Shown one piece after another: positions 1-6,362 of a DNA stretch of 14,546 nucleotides. The notes under the pieces are model-generated. The model was not told the DNA's origin. It did not search any database and worked only from the letters and a program-made list of their open reading frames with translations. Source of the DNA: Achromobacter sp. (GTDB lineage: Bacteria > Pseudomonadota > Gammaproteobacteria > Burkholderiales > Burkholderiaceae_B); assembly GCA_003454835.1 (NCBI GenBank), contig DMTA01000483.1:1-14546 (forward strand), in the 5' to 3' direction. The translations under genes and the position numbers were made by a program. Position 1 is the first letter of the stretch; every line of letters starts with the position of its first letter.

Positions 1-119
1 GCATCGCCGGCGGGCGGATGGCGGCGCAGCGCATGGACCTCGTCACCGCGCGCCAGAAAGCGCTGCGCCGCTCGCAGGCCCAGGTCGCCGCAGCCGATCA
101 GAAGTACGCGTTCGCTCAT
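1..119 (-). CDS. NAD(P)-binding Rossmann-fold protein, SDR/epimerase-like (5' part only)
   Basis: Only the first 39 codons are in the window, read leftwards from the ATG at 119. The protein starts MSERVLLIGCGDLGLRAAQRF and continues with a strand and HALRRHPP. This is the beta-alpha-beta start of a Rossmann fold, with a glycine-rich GCGDLG loop at residues 9-14 and basic residues (RR) after the second strand that would suit NADP. The pattern matches NAD-dependent epimerase/dehydratase-like proteins of the YeeZ type. Substrate and pathway cannot be told from this fragment. The gene lies 74 bases downstream of the ETF-QO gene on the same strand, but a terminator sits between them, so it is probably transcribed mainly on its own. 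The upstream GGAGCGAC provides a usable ribosome binding site. The fold is clear; the subfamily is tentative. Confidence 0.7.
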   Translation of the reverse strand, partial: MSERVLLIGCGDLGLRAAQRFLARGDEVHALRRHPPAGD

Positions 120-140
120 GGTGTCGCTCCAGGCAGTCGG

Positions 141-166
141 AAAAAAGGCGCCCCGGGGGGCGCCTT
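141..166 (-). terminator. Rho-independent terminator of the ETF-QO gene
   Basis: Read on the minus strand, an 8-bp GC-rich perfect stem (AAGGCGCC / GGCGCCTT, arms at 159-166 and 145-152) with a short C/G loop runs into six U residues (A run at 141-146 on the plus strand). It begins 27 bases after the ETF-QO stop codon and ends before the next minus-strand gene. Confidence 0.85.
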
Positions 167-193
167 GTGGGCGGGCGCATTGCGCCCGTTGTG

Positions 194-1840
194 TTACATG
201 CCGCTGTAGACCGGCCCTTCGCCGCCTTGCGGCGCCACCCAGACGATGTTCTGCGTGGGGTCCTTGATGTCGCAGGTCTTGCAGTGCACACAGTTCTGCG
301 CATTGATCTGCAAGCGGTCCTCGCCGTGGTCGTCCTTGACGAACTCGTACACGCCGGCCGGGCAGTAGCGCGACTCGGGGCCGCCGTACTTGGCCAGGTT
401 CACTTTCACCGGCACGGACGGATCCTTGAGGGTCAGGTGGACCGGCTCGTTCTCGTCGTGGTTGGTGTTGGAAATGAACACCGAGCTCAACTTGTCGAAC
501 GTGAGCTTGCCGTCGGGCTTGGGGTAGTCGATGCGCGCGCATTGCGACGCGGGTTGCAGACAGGCGTGGTCGGGCTTGTTGTGGCGCAGCGTCCAGGGCA
601 TCTTGCCCTTGAGCAACAGCTGCTCGATGCCGGTCATCAGCGTGGCGACCGTGCGGCCCTTCTTGAACCACTGCTTGAAATTGCGCGCCTTGTTCAGTTC
701 TTCGTGCAGCCAGGAGGCTTCGAAGGCCTTGGGGTAGGCGGTCAGTTCGTCCTGGCGGCGGTCGGCAACGAGGGCGTCGAAGGCGGCTTCGGCGGCCAGC
801 TTGCCCGACTTGATGGCGGCGTGGCTACCCTTGATGCGCGAGGCGTTCAGGAAACCGGCTTCGCAGCCGACCAGCACGCCGCCCGGGAACGTGAGCTTGG
901 GCAGCGCCAGCAGGCCGCCGGCGGTGATCGCGCGCGCGCCGTAGGCGATGCGCTTGCCGCCTTCGAACGTGCCGCGGATGGCCGGGTGGGTCTTGTAGCG
1001 CTGGAATTCGTCGAAGGGCGACAGCCACGGATTGGCGTAGTCCAGACCGACGATCATGCCCACGGCCACCAGGTTGTTGTCCAGGTGATAAAGGAACGAG
1101 CCGCCGTAGGTGTCGGCATCCAGCGGCCAGCCGGCGGTGTGGATCACCAGGCCGGGTTTGGATTGGGCGGGATCGACTTCCCACATTTCCTTGATGCCGA
1201 TGCCGTAGGACTGCGGATTGCGGCCGTCGTCCAGCTTGAAGCGTTCGATGAGCTGGCGGCCCAATTGGCCGCGCGAGCCTTCGCTGAAGACCGTGTAGCG
1301 GGCATGCAGTTCCATGCCGGGCTGATAGTGATCGGTGTGGCTGCCGTCGCGGGCCACGCCCATGTCGCCGGTGGCCACGCCGCGCACGGCGCCGTTTTCG
1401 TCGTACAGCACTTCAACGGCCGCAAAGCCGGGGAAGATGTCCACGCCCAGCGCCTCGGCCTGCTCGCCCATCCACTTGACGACGTCGCCCAGACGGACGA
1501 TGTAGTTGCCTTCGTTGTGGAAGCATTGCGGCAACAGCCAGTTCGGCGTGGCGTGTGCGCCGGTCTCGGACAGGAACAGGAACTTGTCCTGCGTGACGGG
1601 CACGTTCAGCGGCGCGCCTTTTTCTTTCCAGTCGGGGATGAGTTCGGTCAGCGCCAGCGGGTCCATGACGGCGCCGGACAGGATGTGCGCGCCAAGTTCC
1701 GCGCCTTTCTCCAGGACGCAGACGCCGATCTCCTGATTCTTCTCAGCGGCCAGTTGCTTCAGACGGATTGCTGTGGCCAGGCCGGCGGGACCACCGCCAA
1801 CCACGACCACGTCATATTCCATCGACTCGCGTTCAGACAT
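194..1840 (-). CDS. Electron transfer flavoprotein:ubiquinone oxidoreductase (ETF-QO)
   Basis: This 548-residue membrane-associated flavoprotein passes electrons from reduced electron-transfer flavoprotein to ubiquinone. It thereby links acyl-CoA dehydrogenases and other ETF-linked dehydrogenases to the respiratory chain. The N-terminus has the FAD-binding strand-turn-helix VVVVGGGPAGLATA (about residues 11-24). The C-terminus carries the 4Fe-4S site, with Cys493 followed by the CVHCKTC cluster (Cys517, 520, 523) in an NAQNCVHCKTCDIKDPTQNI context that is diagnostic of this family. Length is normal for bacterial ETF-QO. I chose the ATG at 1840 because GGGGAG lies just upstream on the minus strand and FAD-fold homology starts a few residues later; the frame stays open further upstream to 1927 but that stretch looks non-coding. 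It is monocistronic or leads its unit, divergent from a thioesterase gene. An etfDH-type symbol is used in some genomes but no bacterial symbol is firmly fixed. Confidence 0.95.
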   Translation of the reverse strand: MSERESMEYDVVVVGGGPAGLATAIRLKQLAAEKNQEIGVCVLEKGAELGAHILSGAVMDPLALTELIPDWKEKGAPLNVPVTQDKFLFLSETGAHATPNWLLPQCFHNEGNYIVRLGDVVKWMGEQAEALGVDIFPGFAAVEVLYDENGAVRGVATGDMGVARDGSHTDHYQPGMELHARYTVFSEGSRGQLGRQLIERFKLDDGRNPQSYGIGIKEMWEVDPAQSKPGLVIHTAGWPLDADTYGGSFLYHLDNNLVAVGMIVGLDYANPWLSPFDEFQRYKTHPAIRGTFEGGKRIAYGARAITAGGLLALPKLTFPGGVLVGCEAGFLNASRIKGSHAAIKSGKLAAEAAFDALVADRRQDELTAYPKAFEASWLHEELNKARNFKQWFKKGRTVATLMTGIEQLLLKGKMPWTLRHNKPDHACLQPASQCARIDYPKPDGKLTFDKLSSVFISNTNHDENEPVHLTLKDPSVPVKVNLAKYGGPESRYCPAGVYEFVKDDHGEDRLQINAQNCVHCKTCDIKDPTQNIVWVAPQGGEGPVYSGM

Positions 1841-1952
1841 TGCAAAGCTCCCCGTATGTATTCCATATATGGCTGGAAGTATTATCGGCGATTGTATTGC
1901 AGGCGAGGGTCCTGTACCCCTTCGCATTTCTTTTAGCCTTCAGGAGTTATTG
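1841..1952. promoter_or_regulatory. Divergent promoter region between ETF-QO and thioesterase genes
   Basis: This 112-base gap separates two divergent genes and is more AT-rich than its surroundings. It contains the perfect 10-bp palindrome CCATATATGG (1863-1872), overlapped by TTCCA...TGGAA arms (1861-1865, 1874-1878). A -10-like GATAAT is readable on the minus strand at 1881-1886 and TATTAT on the plus strand at 1880-1885, but neither has a convincing -35 partner. It must hold both start signals; exact promoters and any regulator are unknown. Confidence 0.45.
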
Positions 1953-2402
1953 GTGAACCCGGACAACCTGTCTGCGCGGCTGCTTTCGGTGGGCGACACC
2001 CATCAGCTCGAATTGCCCTTGCGCTGGGGCGATTCAGACGCCTTGAACCATCTGAACAACACGCTGTATTTCCGCCTCATGGAAGAGGCTCGCATGCAGA
2101 TTCTGTATAACGCGGGCTTCAAGCTGCCGGCCGACGATGGCGCGATCCTGGCGCACGCGTCGTGCGATTTCCTGCGGCCGCTGACGTATCCGGCCACCGT
2201 CCGTGTGACGCATAAGGTGACGCGCATCGGCCGCTCCAGCGCCGAATTCGAGCTGCTGCTCGAGAAGGTCGGTGACGACGCGGGTCCCTATGCGCGCGGC
2301 CGGAATGTGCTGGTATGGATGGATTACGTGGCCAATACGTCCGCGCCGTGGCCGCCTGAAGTCCTGGCCCAAATGGCCACGCAGTTCACGCCGGCCCAAT
2401 GA
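1953..2402 (+). CDS. Acyl-CoA thioesterase, 4HBT hotdog-fold family
   Basis: The product is a 149-residue hotdog-fold protein predicted to hydrolyse a CoA thioester in the cytoplasm. The family core motif is clear: LRWGDSDALNHLNNTLYFRLMEEAR (residues 23-47), with the D-x-D-x-x-x-H-x-N-N pattern that holds the putative catalytic Asp27/Asp29 and the active-site helix. The length is typical for the family. The start is taken as GTG 1953 because AGGAG lies at 1942-1946, six bases upstream; an adjacent in-frame TTG at 1950 is less well placed. The frame is open back to 1773, but that part lies antisense in the ETF-QO gene and is not coding. Its neighbours (ETF-QO and a CoA-transferase) suggest a fatty-acid or keto-acid CoA context. 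The substrate cannot be predicted from the sequence. Confidence 0.88.
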   Translation: MNPDNLSARLLSVGDTHQLELPLRWGDSDALNHLNNTLYFRLMEEARMQILYNAGFKLPADDGAILAHASCDFLRPLTYPATVRVTHKVTRIGRSSAEFELLLEKVGDDAGPYARGRNVLVWMDYVANTSAPWPPEVLAQMATQFTPAQ

Positions 2403-2687
2403 GCATGCGCGGCCGCGGGCCGCGTACCGGCCAAAATAGCGCGTGCTTTGACCGGTCATGTCGGTAAAATCTAGCGCAAAATCAGAAAAGCAATGAGGGC
2501 GCGCCACCCTCGGCGCCACCGCTTCACGGAAATCGGGCCTCGCCGCGATGCCCGCGTAGCCTGCGCCAACAGCCGCGCCCCAAGGAACGACTGGGCTTGT
2601 CCCGATTCCCCAATTTTTCCGGGACCCGTGCGCGGGTAGCGGCGGGGCGGGCTCACTTTGGTTAGACCTTAACTAGGAGTTGGAGCG
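2403..2687 (+). promoter_or_regulatory. Long leader/promoter region of scoA with several inverted repeats
   Basis: This 285-base stretch has no convincing gene. Just after the thioesterase stop, a 7-bp GC stem with a GCG loop (2408-2424) has no U tract, so it is at best a weak terminator. Further on are an isolated -35-like TTGACC (2448-2453) and an A-rich patch with TAAAAT (2465-2470), spaced only 11 bases apart. There are also a GAGGG/CCCTC stem (2495-2511), an inverted repeat GTCCCG...CGGGAC (2599-2604, 2620-2625) and CCCG/CGGG (2625-2636). Just before scoA lies GTTA-N5-TAAC. The scoA ribosome site GGAG precedes the ATG. No promoter can be fixed from sequence alone. Confidence 0.35.
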
Positions 2688-3386
2688 ATGGACAAGGTTT
2701 ATGCAAGCGCCCAGGAGGCGCTGGCAGGCATCGTCAAGGACGGTCAGATGATCGCCGTGGGCGGTTTCGGCCTGTGCGGTATTCCCGAGGCGCTGATCGC
2801 CGCACTGCGCGATTCGGGCGTCAAGGATCTCACCTGCATCAGCAACAACGCGGGCGTCGACGGCTTTGGCCTGGGCCAGCTGCTCAACACGCGCCAGGTG
2901 CGCAAGATGATCGCGTCCTATGTCGGCGAGAACAAGGAATTCGAACGCCAGTATCTGTCGGGCGAACTCGAGCTTGAATTCACGCCGCAGGGCACGCTGG
3001 CTGAAAAGCTGCGCGCCGGCGGCGCCGGCATTCCGGCGTTCTTCACCCGCACCGGTGTGGGCACCATCGTGGCCGAGGGCAAGGAAATCCGCGAGTTCGA
3101 CGGCCATCAGTACGTGATGGAGCGTTCGCTGGTGCCGGACGTGTCGCTGGTCAAGGCGCACATCGCCGACCGCAGCGGCAACCTGGTGTTCCGCAAGACC
3201 GCGCGTAACTTCAATCCGAACGTCGCCATGGCGGGCAAGTTCACGGTCGTCGAGGTCGAACAGATCGTCGACACCGGCAGCCTGGACCCGGATCAGATCC
3301 ATCTGCCCGGCATCTATGTGCAACGGATCGTGGTGAACGCCACGCCCGAAAAGCGCATCGAACAACGCACCACTCGCCCGGCCTAA
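2688..3386 (+). CDS. scoA: 3-oxoacid CoA-transferase subunit A (succinyl-CoA:3-ketoacid type)
   Basis: This is the alpha subunit (232 residues) of a two-subunit CoA-transferase. Such enzymes move CoA between succinyl-CoA and acetoacetate or similar 3-oxoacids, allowing ketone bodies and polyhydroxybutyrate breakdown products to enter as acetoacetyl-CoA. The family-I signature 1, DGQMIAVGGFGLCGIP, is at residues 18-33. Further family blocks are the CISNNAG motif near residue 50, the QYLSGELELEFTPQGTLAEKLRAGGAGIPAFFTRTGVGT block near residues 87-125, and the KTARNFNP region near 165. Length matches other SCOT A subunits. The downstream scoB starts 12 bases after the stop, so the two are co-transcribed and co-translated. 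The exact acceptor acid is not certain: scoA-type and atoD-type enzymes look alike. Confidence 0.94.
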   Translation: MDKVYASAQEALAGIVKDGQMIAVGGFGLCGIPEALIAALRDSGVKDLTCISNNAGVDGFGLGQLLNTRQVRKMIASYVGENKEFERQYLSGELELEFTPQGTLAEKLRAGGAGIPAFFTRTGVGTIVAEGKEIREFDGHQYVMERSLVPDVSLVKAHIADRSGNLVFRKTARNFNPNVAMAGKFTVVEVEQIVDTGSLDPDQIHLPGIYVQRIVVNATPEKRIEQRTTRPA

Positions 3387-3398
3387 GGAGAAGACGAC

Positions 3399-4052
3399 AT
3401 GGCATGGTCCCGCGATGAAATGGCGGCACGCGCCGCGCGCGAGCTGCAAGACGGCTTTTATGTGAACCTGGGCATCGGCCTGCCCACGCTGGTCGCCAAC
3501 CACGTCCCCGCAGGCGTGGAAGTGTGGCTGCAATCCGAAAACGGCCTGCTGGGCATCGGCCCGTTCCCCACCGACGATCAGGTCGACGCCGACCTCATCA
3601 ACGCCGGCAAGCAGACGGTCACGACGCTGCCCGGCTCGTCGATCTTCTCGTCGGCCGACTCGTTCGCGATGATCCGCGGCGGCAAGATCAACCTGGCGAT
3701 CCTGGGCGCGATGCAGGTCTCTGAAAAAGGCGATCTGGCCAACTGGATGATCCCGGGCAAGATGGTCAAGGGCATGGGCGGCGCAATGGACCTGGTGGCC
3801 GGCGTTGGCCGCGTGGTCGTGCTGATGGAGCATGTTGCCAAGAAGAAGGACGGTTCGGAAGACATCAAGCTGCTGCCCGAATGCAACCTCCCGCTGACCG
3901 GCGTGGGCGTGGTTGACCTCATCATCACCGACCTGGGCGTGATGGAAGTCACCGAAAACGGCCTGAAGCTGCTGGAAACGGCGCCCGGCGTGACCGTGGA
4001 CGAGATAAAGTCCAAGACGGCGGCGAAGCTGGACGTGTCGGCGGTGCAGTAG
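3399..4052 (+). CDS. scoB: 3-oxoacid CoA-transferase subunit B (catalytic)
   Basis: This is the beta subunit (217 residues), which carries the catalytic glutamate that forms the enzyme-CoA thioester. The family-I signature 2 is visible as [12 protein letters not shown], making Glu47 the predicted nucleophile. The N-terminal [15 protein letters not shown] block and the later [40 protein letters not shown] block are typical of the B subunit. The ribosome site AAGGAG overlaps the scoA stop codon (TAA 3384-3386), consistent with translational coupling and roughly equal amounts of the two subunits. Length is normal. A strong terminator follows 28 bases after the stop, ending this two-gene operon. 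Confidence 0.95.
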   Translation: MAWSRDEMAARAARELQDGFYVNLGIGLPTLVANHVPAGVEVWLQSENGLLGIGPFPTDDQVDADLINAGKQTVTTLPGSSIFSSADSFAMIRGGKINLAILGAMQVSEKGDLANWMIPGKMVKGMGGAMDLVAGVGRVVVLMEHVAKKKDGSEDIKLLPECNLPLTGVGVVDLIITDLGVMEVTENGLKLLETAPGVTVDEIKSKTAAKLDVSAVQ

Positions 4053-4080
4053 GCCGCACCCGCTTCACCTTGCATAAACT

Positions 4081-4124
4081 GACCCCCGAAGGTTGGACGA
4101 GATCCGGCCTTCGGGGGTCTTTTT
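4081..4124 (+). terminator. Rho-independent terminator of scoAB
   Basis: A perfect 12-bp stem (GACCCCCGAAGG at 4081-4092 with CCTTCGGGGGTC at 4108-4119) and a 15-base loop are followed by TTTTT at 4120-4124. It lies just downstream of scoB and separates it from the toxin cassette. Confidence 0.93.
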
Positions 4125-4268
4125 GCGTGGCGAGGCGACTGTCCGCCAATCTCCCCGCACCGTCAAAGGCTGGGCTATTTCACGACTGTGGTTTCCAACT
4201 TTTCTGATTGATTGGTGGTCTGCGATACGTAGACTCAAGCGCACCCGAAAAATGTCAGGAGCCGCAGC
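4125..4268 (+). promoter_or_regulatory. Upstream region of the PAAR toxin gene
   Basis: These 144 bases between the scoAB terminator and the toxin gene become more AT-rich from about 4175 onward. The toxin gene must have its own promoter here because the strong terminator lies upstream. I could not identify a convincing -35/-10 pair. AGGAG (4257-4261) lies seven bases before the ATG at 4269 and supports that start. Confidence 0.4.
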
Positions 4269-5285
4269 ATGGCAGGACGCGCCGTTGTTCGAATCGGCGA
4301 CAAGACATCGCACGGGGGGACCGTGACGCAGGGGTACCCCCAGTACACGATCGAGGGCAGGGCCGCTGCGGGAATGGGCCACCTGGTGGCCTGTCCGCAG
4401 TGCAAGGGCACATATCCCATCGTCGAAGGTGTTTCCAGCTTCATCGTCGATGATGGTCTTGTGGCAATTGAAGGCATGAAGACAGCCTGCGGCGCCACGC
4501 TGATCGCCAGTCAGGACATAGCGGTGCTGGATCCCGGACCGGGTGATGTCGCGCGGACATCGTCCAATACCGGTCTGTTGGCCAACAGCCTTCGCGAGCC
4601 CGGCTGCACCCATGCCGACACGGCTGTGCCGCTGGCCGAGTTCATCGTACGGGAGATGAAGACTAATCCCTTCTCCAGGCAGGGACGCGAGATCCATGAT
4701 GCCAACCACTACGACTTCAAGGCGTACAACGAAGACTGGGAGCGTGCTGCGTGGTACACGAAGCTCTCAGGACGGAATACCTTCGCGCAAATGCTGGCCG
4801 AGAAGAAGCTGCACGCTTACGCGCTTTTCGCGGATATCATCGGGCCGAACCGCCCCTGGGACCACAAGCCTGCACTGCGGCAAATGCTGGGCGAACACTT
4901 CAATATCGGCTGGCAAAAGTACGGCGACTTCGACTACTACTTTGACATCTGGTCCAACATCCACTTCGGATACGTGGGTATTGCGCTAGGATTTACCGCT
5001 TCCGAGCTGATCAAGGGGGCGGGCTTGGCGCAGGCCGCACTTGATGCCTGGAAGCGGAAACCGCAACAGAATCACCCGCAGAATGGCCCGTGGCCGGCGA
5101 GCGCGGACGACGTGACGGATCATATTTCCATCAAGCTGGGAATCGATCTATATGGGGCAGCCAAGCCTCATGAACTGACGGCCAACATGCTTCTCCACCG
5201 TGTCAGCGCCGTGCCTCTACCCTGGGGGTATGGAAAGGATGTCGCGAAAGAACCGCACACATGCAGAAGAGAGCCAAAAAATTAA
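4269..5285 (+). CDS. PAAR-tipped polymorphic toxin, type 44 toxin domain (predicted T6SS effector)
   Basis: This 338-residue two-part protein has no signal peptide. Residues 1 to about 88 form a PAAR domain (VRIGDKTSHGGTV start, GHLVACPQCKGTYPIVEG middle, TACGATLIASQ end), the cone that caps the VgrG spike of type VI secretion systems. His15, His38, Cys42, Cys45 and Cys74 are candidate zinc ligands. After a linker, residues about 118-300 match what I recognise as polymorphic toxin type 44: the blocks FIVREMKTNPFS, NRPWDHKP (194-201), YYFDIWSNIHFGYVG (223-237, His232) and a closing DHISIKLGIDLYG (284-296). The type 44 name is from memory of the family; its enzymatic activity (predicted nuclease or other) is not something I can confirm. 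A tail of about 40 residues follows. Codon use is less G/C-skewed than in neighbouring genes, suggesting acquisition by transfer. The end overlaps the next gene by 25 bases. Confidence 0.85.
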   Translation: MAGRAVVRIGDKTSHGGTVTQGYPQYTIEGRAAAGMGHLVACPQCKGTYPIVEGVSSFIVDDGLVAIEGMKTACGATLIASQDIAVLDPGPGDVARTSSNTGLLANSLREPGCTHADTAVPLAEFIVREMKTNPFSRQGREIHDANHYDFKAYNEDWERAAWYTKLSGRNTFAQMLAEKKLHAYALFADIIGPNRPWDHKPALRQMLGEHFNIGWQKYGDFDYYFDIWSNIHFGYVGIALGFTASELIKGAGLAQAALDAWKRKPQQNHPQNGPWPASADDVTDHISIKLGIDLYGAAKPHELTANMLLHRVSAVPLPWGYGKDVAKEPHTCRREPKN

Positions 5286-5668
5286 CGGCGCTCCGTGGCG
5301 TCAGATGGGCTGCAATCCTTCTGTGTGCAGCGCCGATTTTCTGGGTGCTCTTCCTGTACTTTTGCAGGCCCGTGGTCGCTTTGCACTACGCGGAGGATGC
5401 CCAGGCCGACCTTCTTGTCTTTTTCAATGACAATCACGACACGACCCGATTTCTCCTGGCTCCCGGGCAGTCTGTGTCATCACCGACCGCGATGTTCCCG
5501 GCATCTGATATGTGGATGCTGATCTCAACCCCTCGCGAGAGGGGCGACACCCTGGAGATCACCAAACCGTTTAGCAGAATCGACGTTTACTTCGCCACGG
5601 GCGGAAAAATCGATCGTACGGAAATCCGCCATGGCTTCTTTGCGCGGTTTCTTGAGCCCGGCGGCTGA
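5261..5668 (+). CDS. Small membrane-anchored protein, candidate immunity protein for the PAAR toxin
   Basis: I do not recognise the family of this 135-residue protein. It has a basic start (MQKRAKKLTALRGVR) and one hydrophobic segment at about residues 16-35. The rest is a soluble part of about 100 residues with short beta-like stretches (ADLLVFFND, WMLISTP, RIDVYFATGG). The positive-inside rule puts this soluble part in the periplasm. The ATG at 5261 lies inside the toxin reading frame (25-base overlap, different frame). The nearest ribosome-site-like sequence is GAAAG about 10 bases upstream, so translation is probably coupled to the toxin. A small gene directly after, and overlapping, a polymorphic toxin is the classical position of its immunity gene. 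That role is inferred from position only. Like the toxin gene, its codon use is less GC-skewed than the flanks. Confidence 0.7.
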   Translation: MQKRAKKLTALRGVRWAAILLCAAPIFWVLFLYFCRPVVALHYAEDAQADLLVFFNDNHDTTRFLLAPGQSVSSPTAMFPASDMWMLISTPRERGDTLEITKPFSRIDVYFATGGKIDRTEIRHGFFARFLEPGG

Positions 5669-5698
5669 TGCGGTGACCGCAGAATGTGTTTCGGCGGT

Positions 5699-6169
5699 TC
5701 AGGCCGATTCGCTCAGCAGCATCCCCACATGCGGGATGCCGTCCTCCATGTATTCCTCAGTCACCGGCACAAAGCCGTGGCCGCCGTAATAGCATTTGAG
5801 CCGCGCCTGCGCGCCCAAATAAACCGGCTGACCCGGCCACAACCGCTGCACTTCTTCCTTTGCGCGGCGCATCAGCTCATGCCCCAACCCTGTTCCACGC
5901 GCGGCCGGGGCGGTGATCACGCGGCCGATGATGGCGCGGCCGTCATTCAGGGCCGGCTCCAGCAGGCGGCAATAGGCCACCAGTTCGCCCTCGTGCCACG
6001 CCATGAGGTGTTCGGTCTGCCCCTTGAGATCCTTGCCGTCCATGTCCAGAAACACGCAGTTCTGTTCCACCACGAATACCTCGGAACGTAGCCGCAGGAT
6101 GGCGTAAAGCTCGGCGGGGGTCAGATCGGCGTGGGGCTTGCAGGTCCAGGCGGGCGTCATGCGGGTCAT
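5699..6169 (-). CDS. elaA: GNAT-family N-acetyltransferase, ElaA-like
   Basis: This 156-residue cytoplasmic acyltransferase is predicted to use acetyl-CoA; the natural substrate of ElaA proteins is not established. The N-terminal AELYAILRLRSEVFVVEQNCVFLDMDGKDLKGQTEHL block (residues 19-55) is the ElaA hallmark. The GNAT motif A, RVITAPAARGTGLGHELMRRA (about 83-103), holds the pyrophosphate-binding R-G-x-G-L-G loop at residues 91-96. The C-terminal GFVPVTEEYMEDGIPHVGM closes the fold. The length fits the roughly 153-residue E. coli ElaA. The start is the ATG at 6169 or the in-frame ATG at 6160; a weak TGGA precedes the first. The frame remains open upstream to 6532, but that part is antisense to the regulator gene. 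It converges on the candidate immunity gene, leaving a 30-base gap without a clear terminator. Confidence 0.9.
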   Translation of the reverse strand: MTRMTPAWTCKPHADLTPAELYAILRLRSEVFVVEQNCVFLDMDGKDLKGQTEHLMAWHEGELVAYCRLLEPALNDGRAIIGRVITAPAARGTGLGHELMRRAKEEVQRLWPGQPVYLGAQARLKCYYGGHGFVPVTEEYMEDGIPHVGMLLSESA

Positions 6170-6362
6170 TCCAGATATCGGGACAAGGTGGGCAATTCTG
6201 TAAGGGCACCAAGCGTAACGCAACCCGGCCCCGATTTTTAGACCCGGACTGTTACATCTATTCACGGGTATACCCTTAGTATGAAAATCTATTTTCTTAA
6301 CTAAAATTTGTGTGTAAACAGATTTACATAAACCCGCCGCCTGATTTCCACCACGCTGTTCG
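6170..6362. promoter_or_regulatory. AT-rich divergent control region with three perfect palindromes
   Basis: These 193 bases separate elaA (minus) from the RpiR-type regulator gene (plus). Bases 6241-6335 are far more AT-rich than anything else in the window. They contain three perfect inverted repeats: GGGTATACCC (6266-6275), GAAAAT-CT-ATTTTC (6283-6296) and TGTAAA-CAGA-TTTACA (6313-6328). A -10-like TAAAAT sits at 6302-6307 between the last two, without a good -35. The third palindrome ends 34 bases before the regulator start and is the best candidate for an autoregulatory operator. Assignment to a particular regulator is inference. Confidence 0.55.

Noticed and set aside
167..1936. Plus-strand open frame of 589 codons covering the ETF-QO gene
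   Set aside because: It is antisense to a clear ETF-QO gene. Its protein is rich in His, Val, Gln and Gly with no family motif, as expected from the complement of a GC-rich coding strand.
2673..3833. Minus-strand open frame of 386 codons across scoA and scoB
   Set aside because: It is a shadow of two well-supported CoA-transferase genes, spans their junction, and has the typical His/Asp/Ala-rich antisense composition.
4065..4709. Minus-strand open frame of 214 codons over the scoAB terminator and the 5' part of the toxin gene
   Set aside because: It crosses a strong terminator hairpin and the PAAR coding region. The plus-strand reading has recognisable domains; this one does not.
5200..5430. 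Plus-strand open frame of 76 codons overlapping the toxin end and the immunity candidate
   Set aside because: It is a third overlapping frame without motifs. The 135-residue frame has a membrane segment and a sensible start and end.
5669..5681. Perfect inverted repeat TGCGGT-G-ACCGCA just after the immunity gene stop
   Set aside because: It has only one base between the arms and no T run, so it is a poor hairpin terminator. At 13 bases in GC-rich DNA an operator role after two convergent genes is unlikely.
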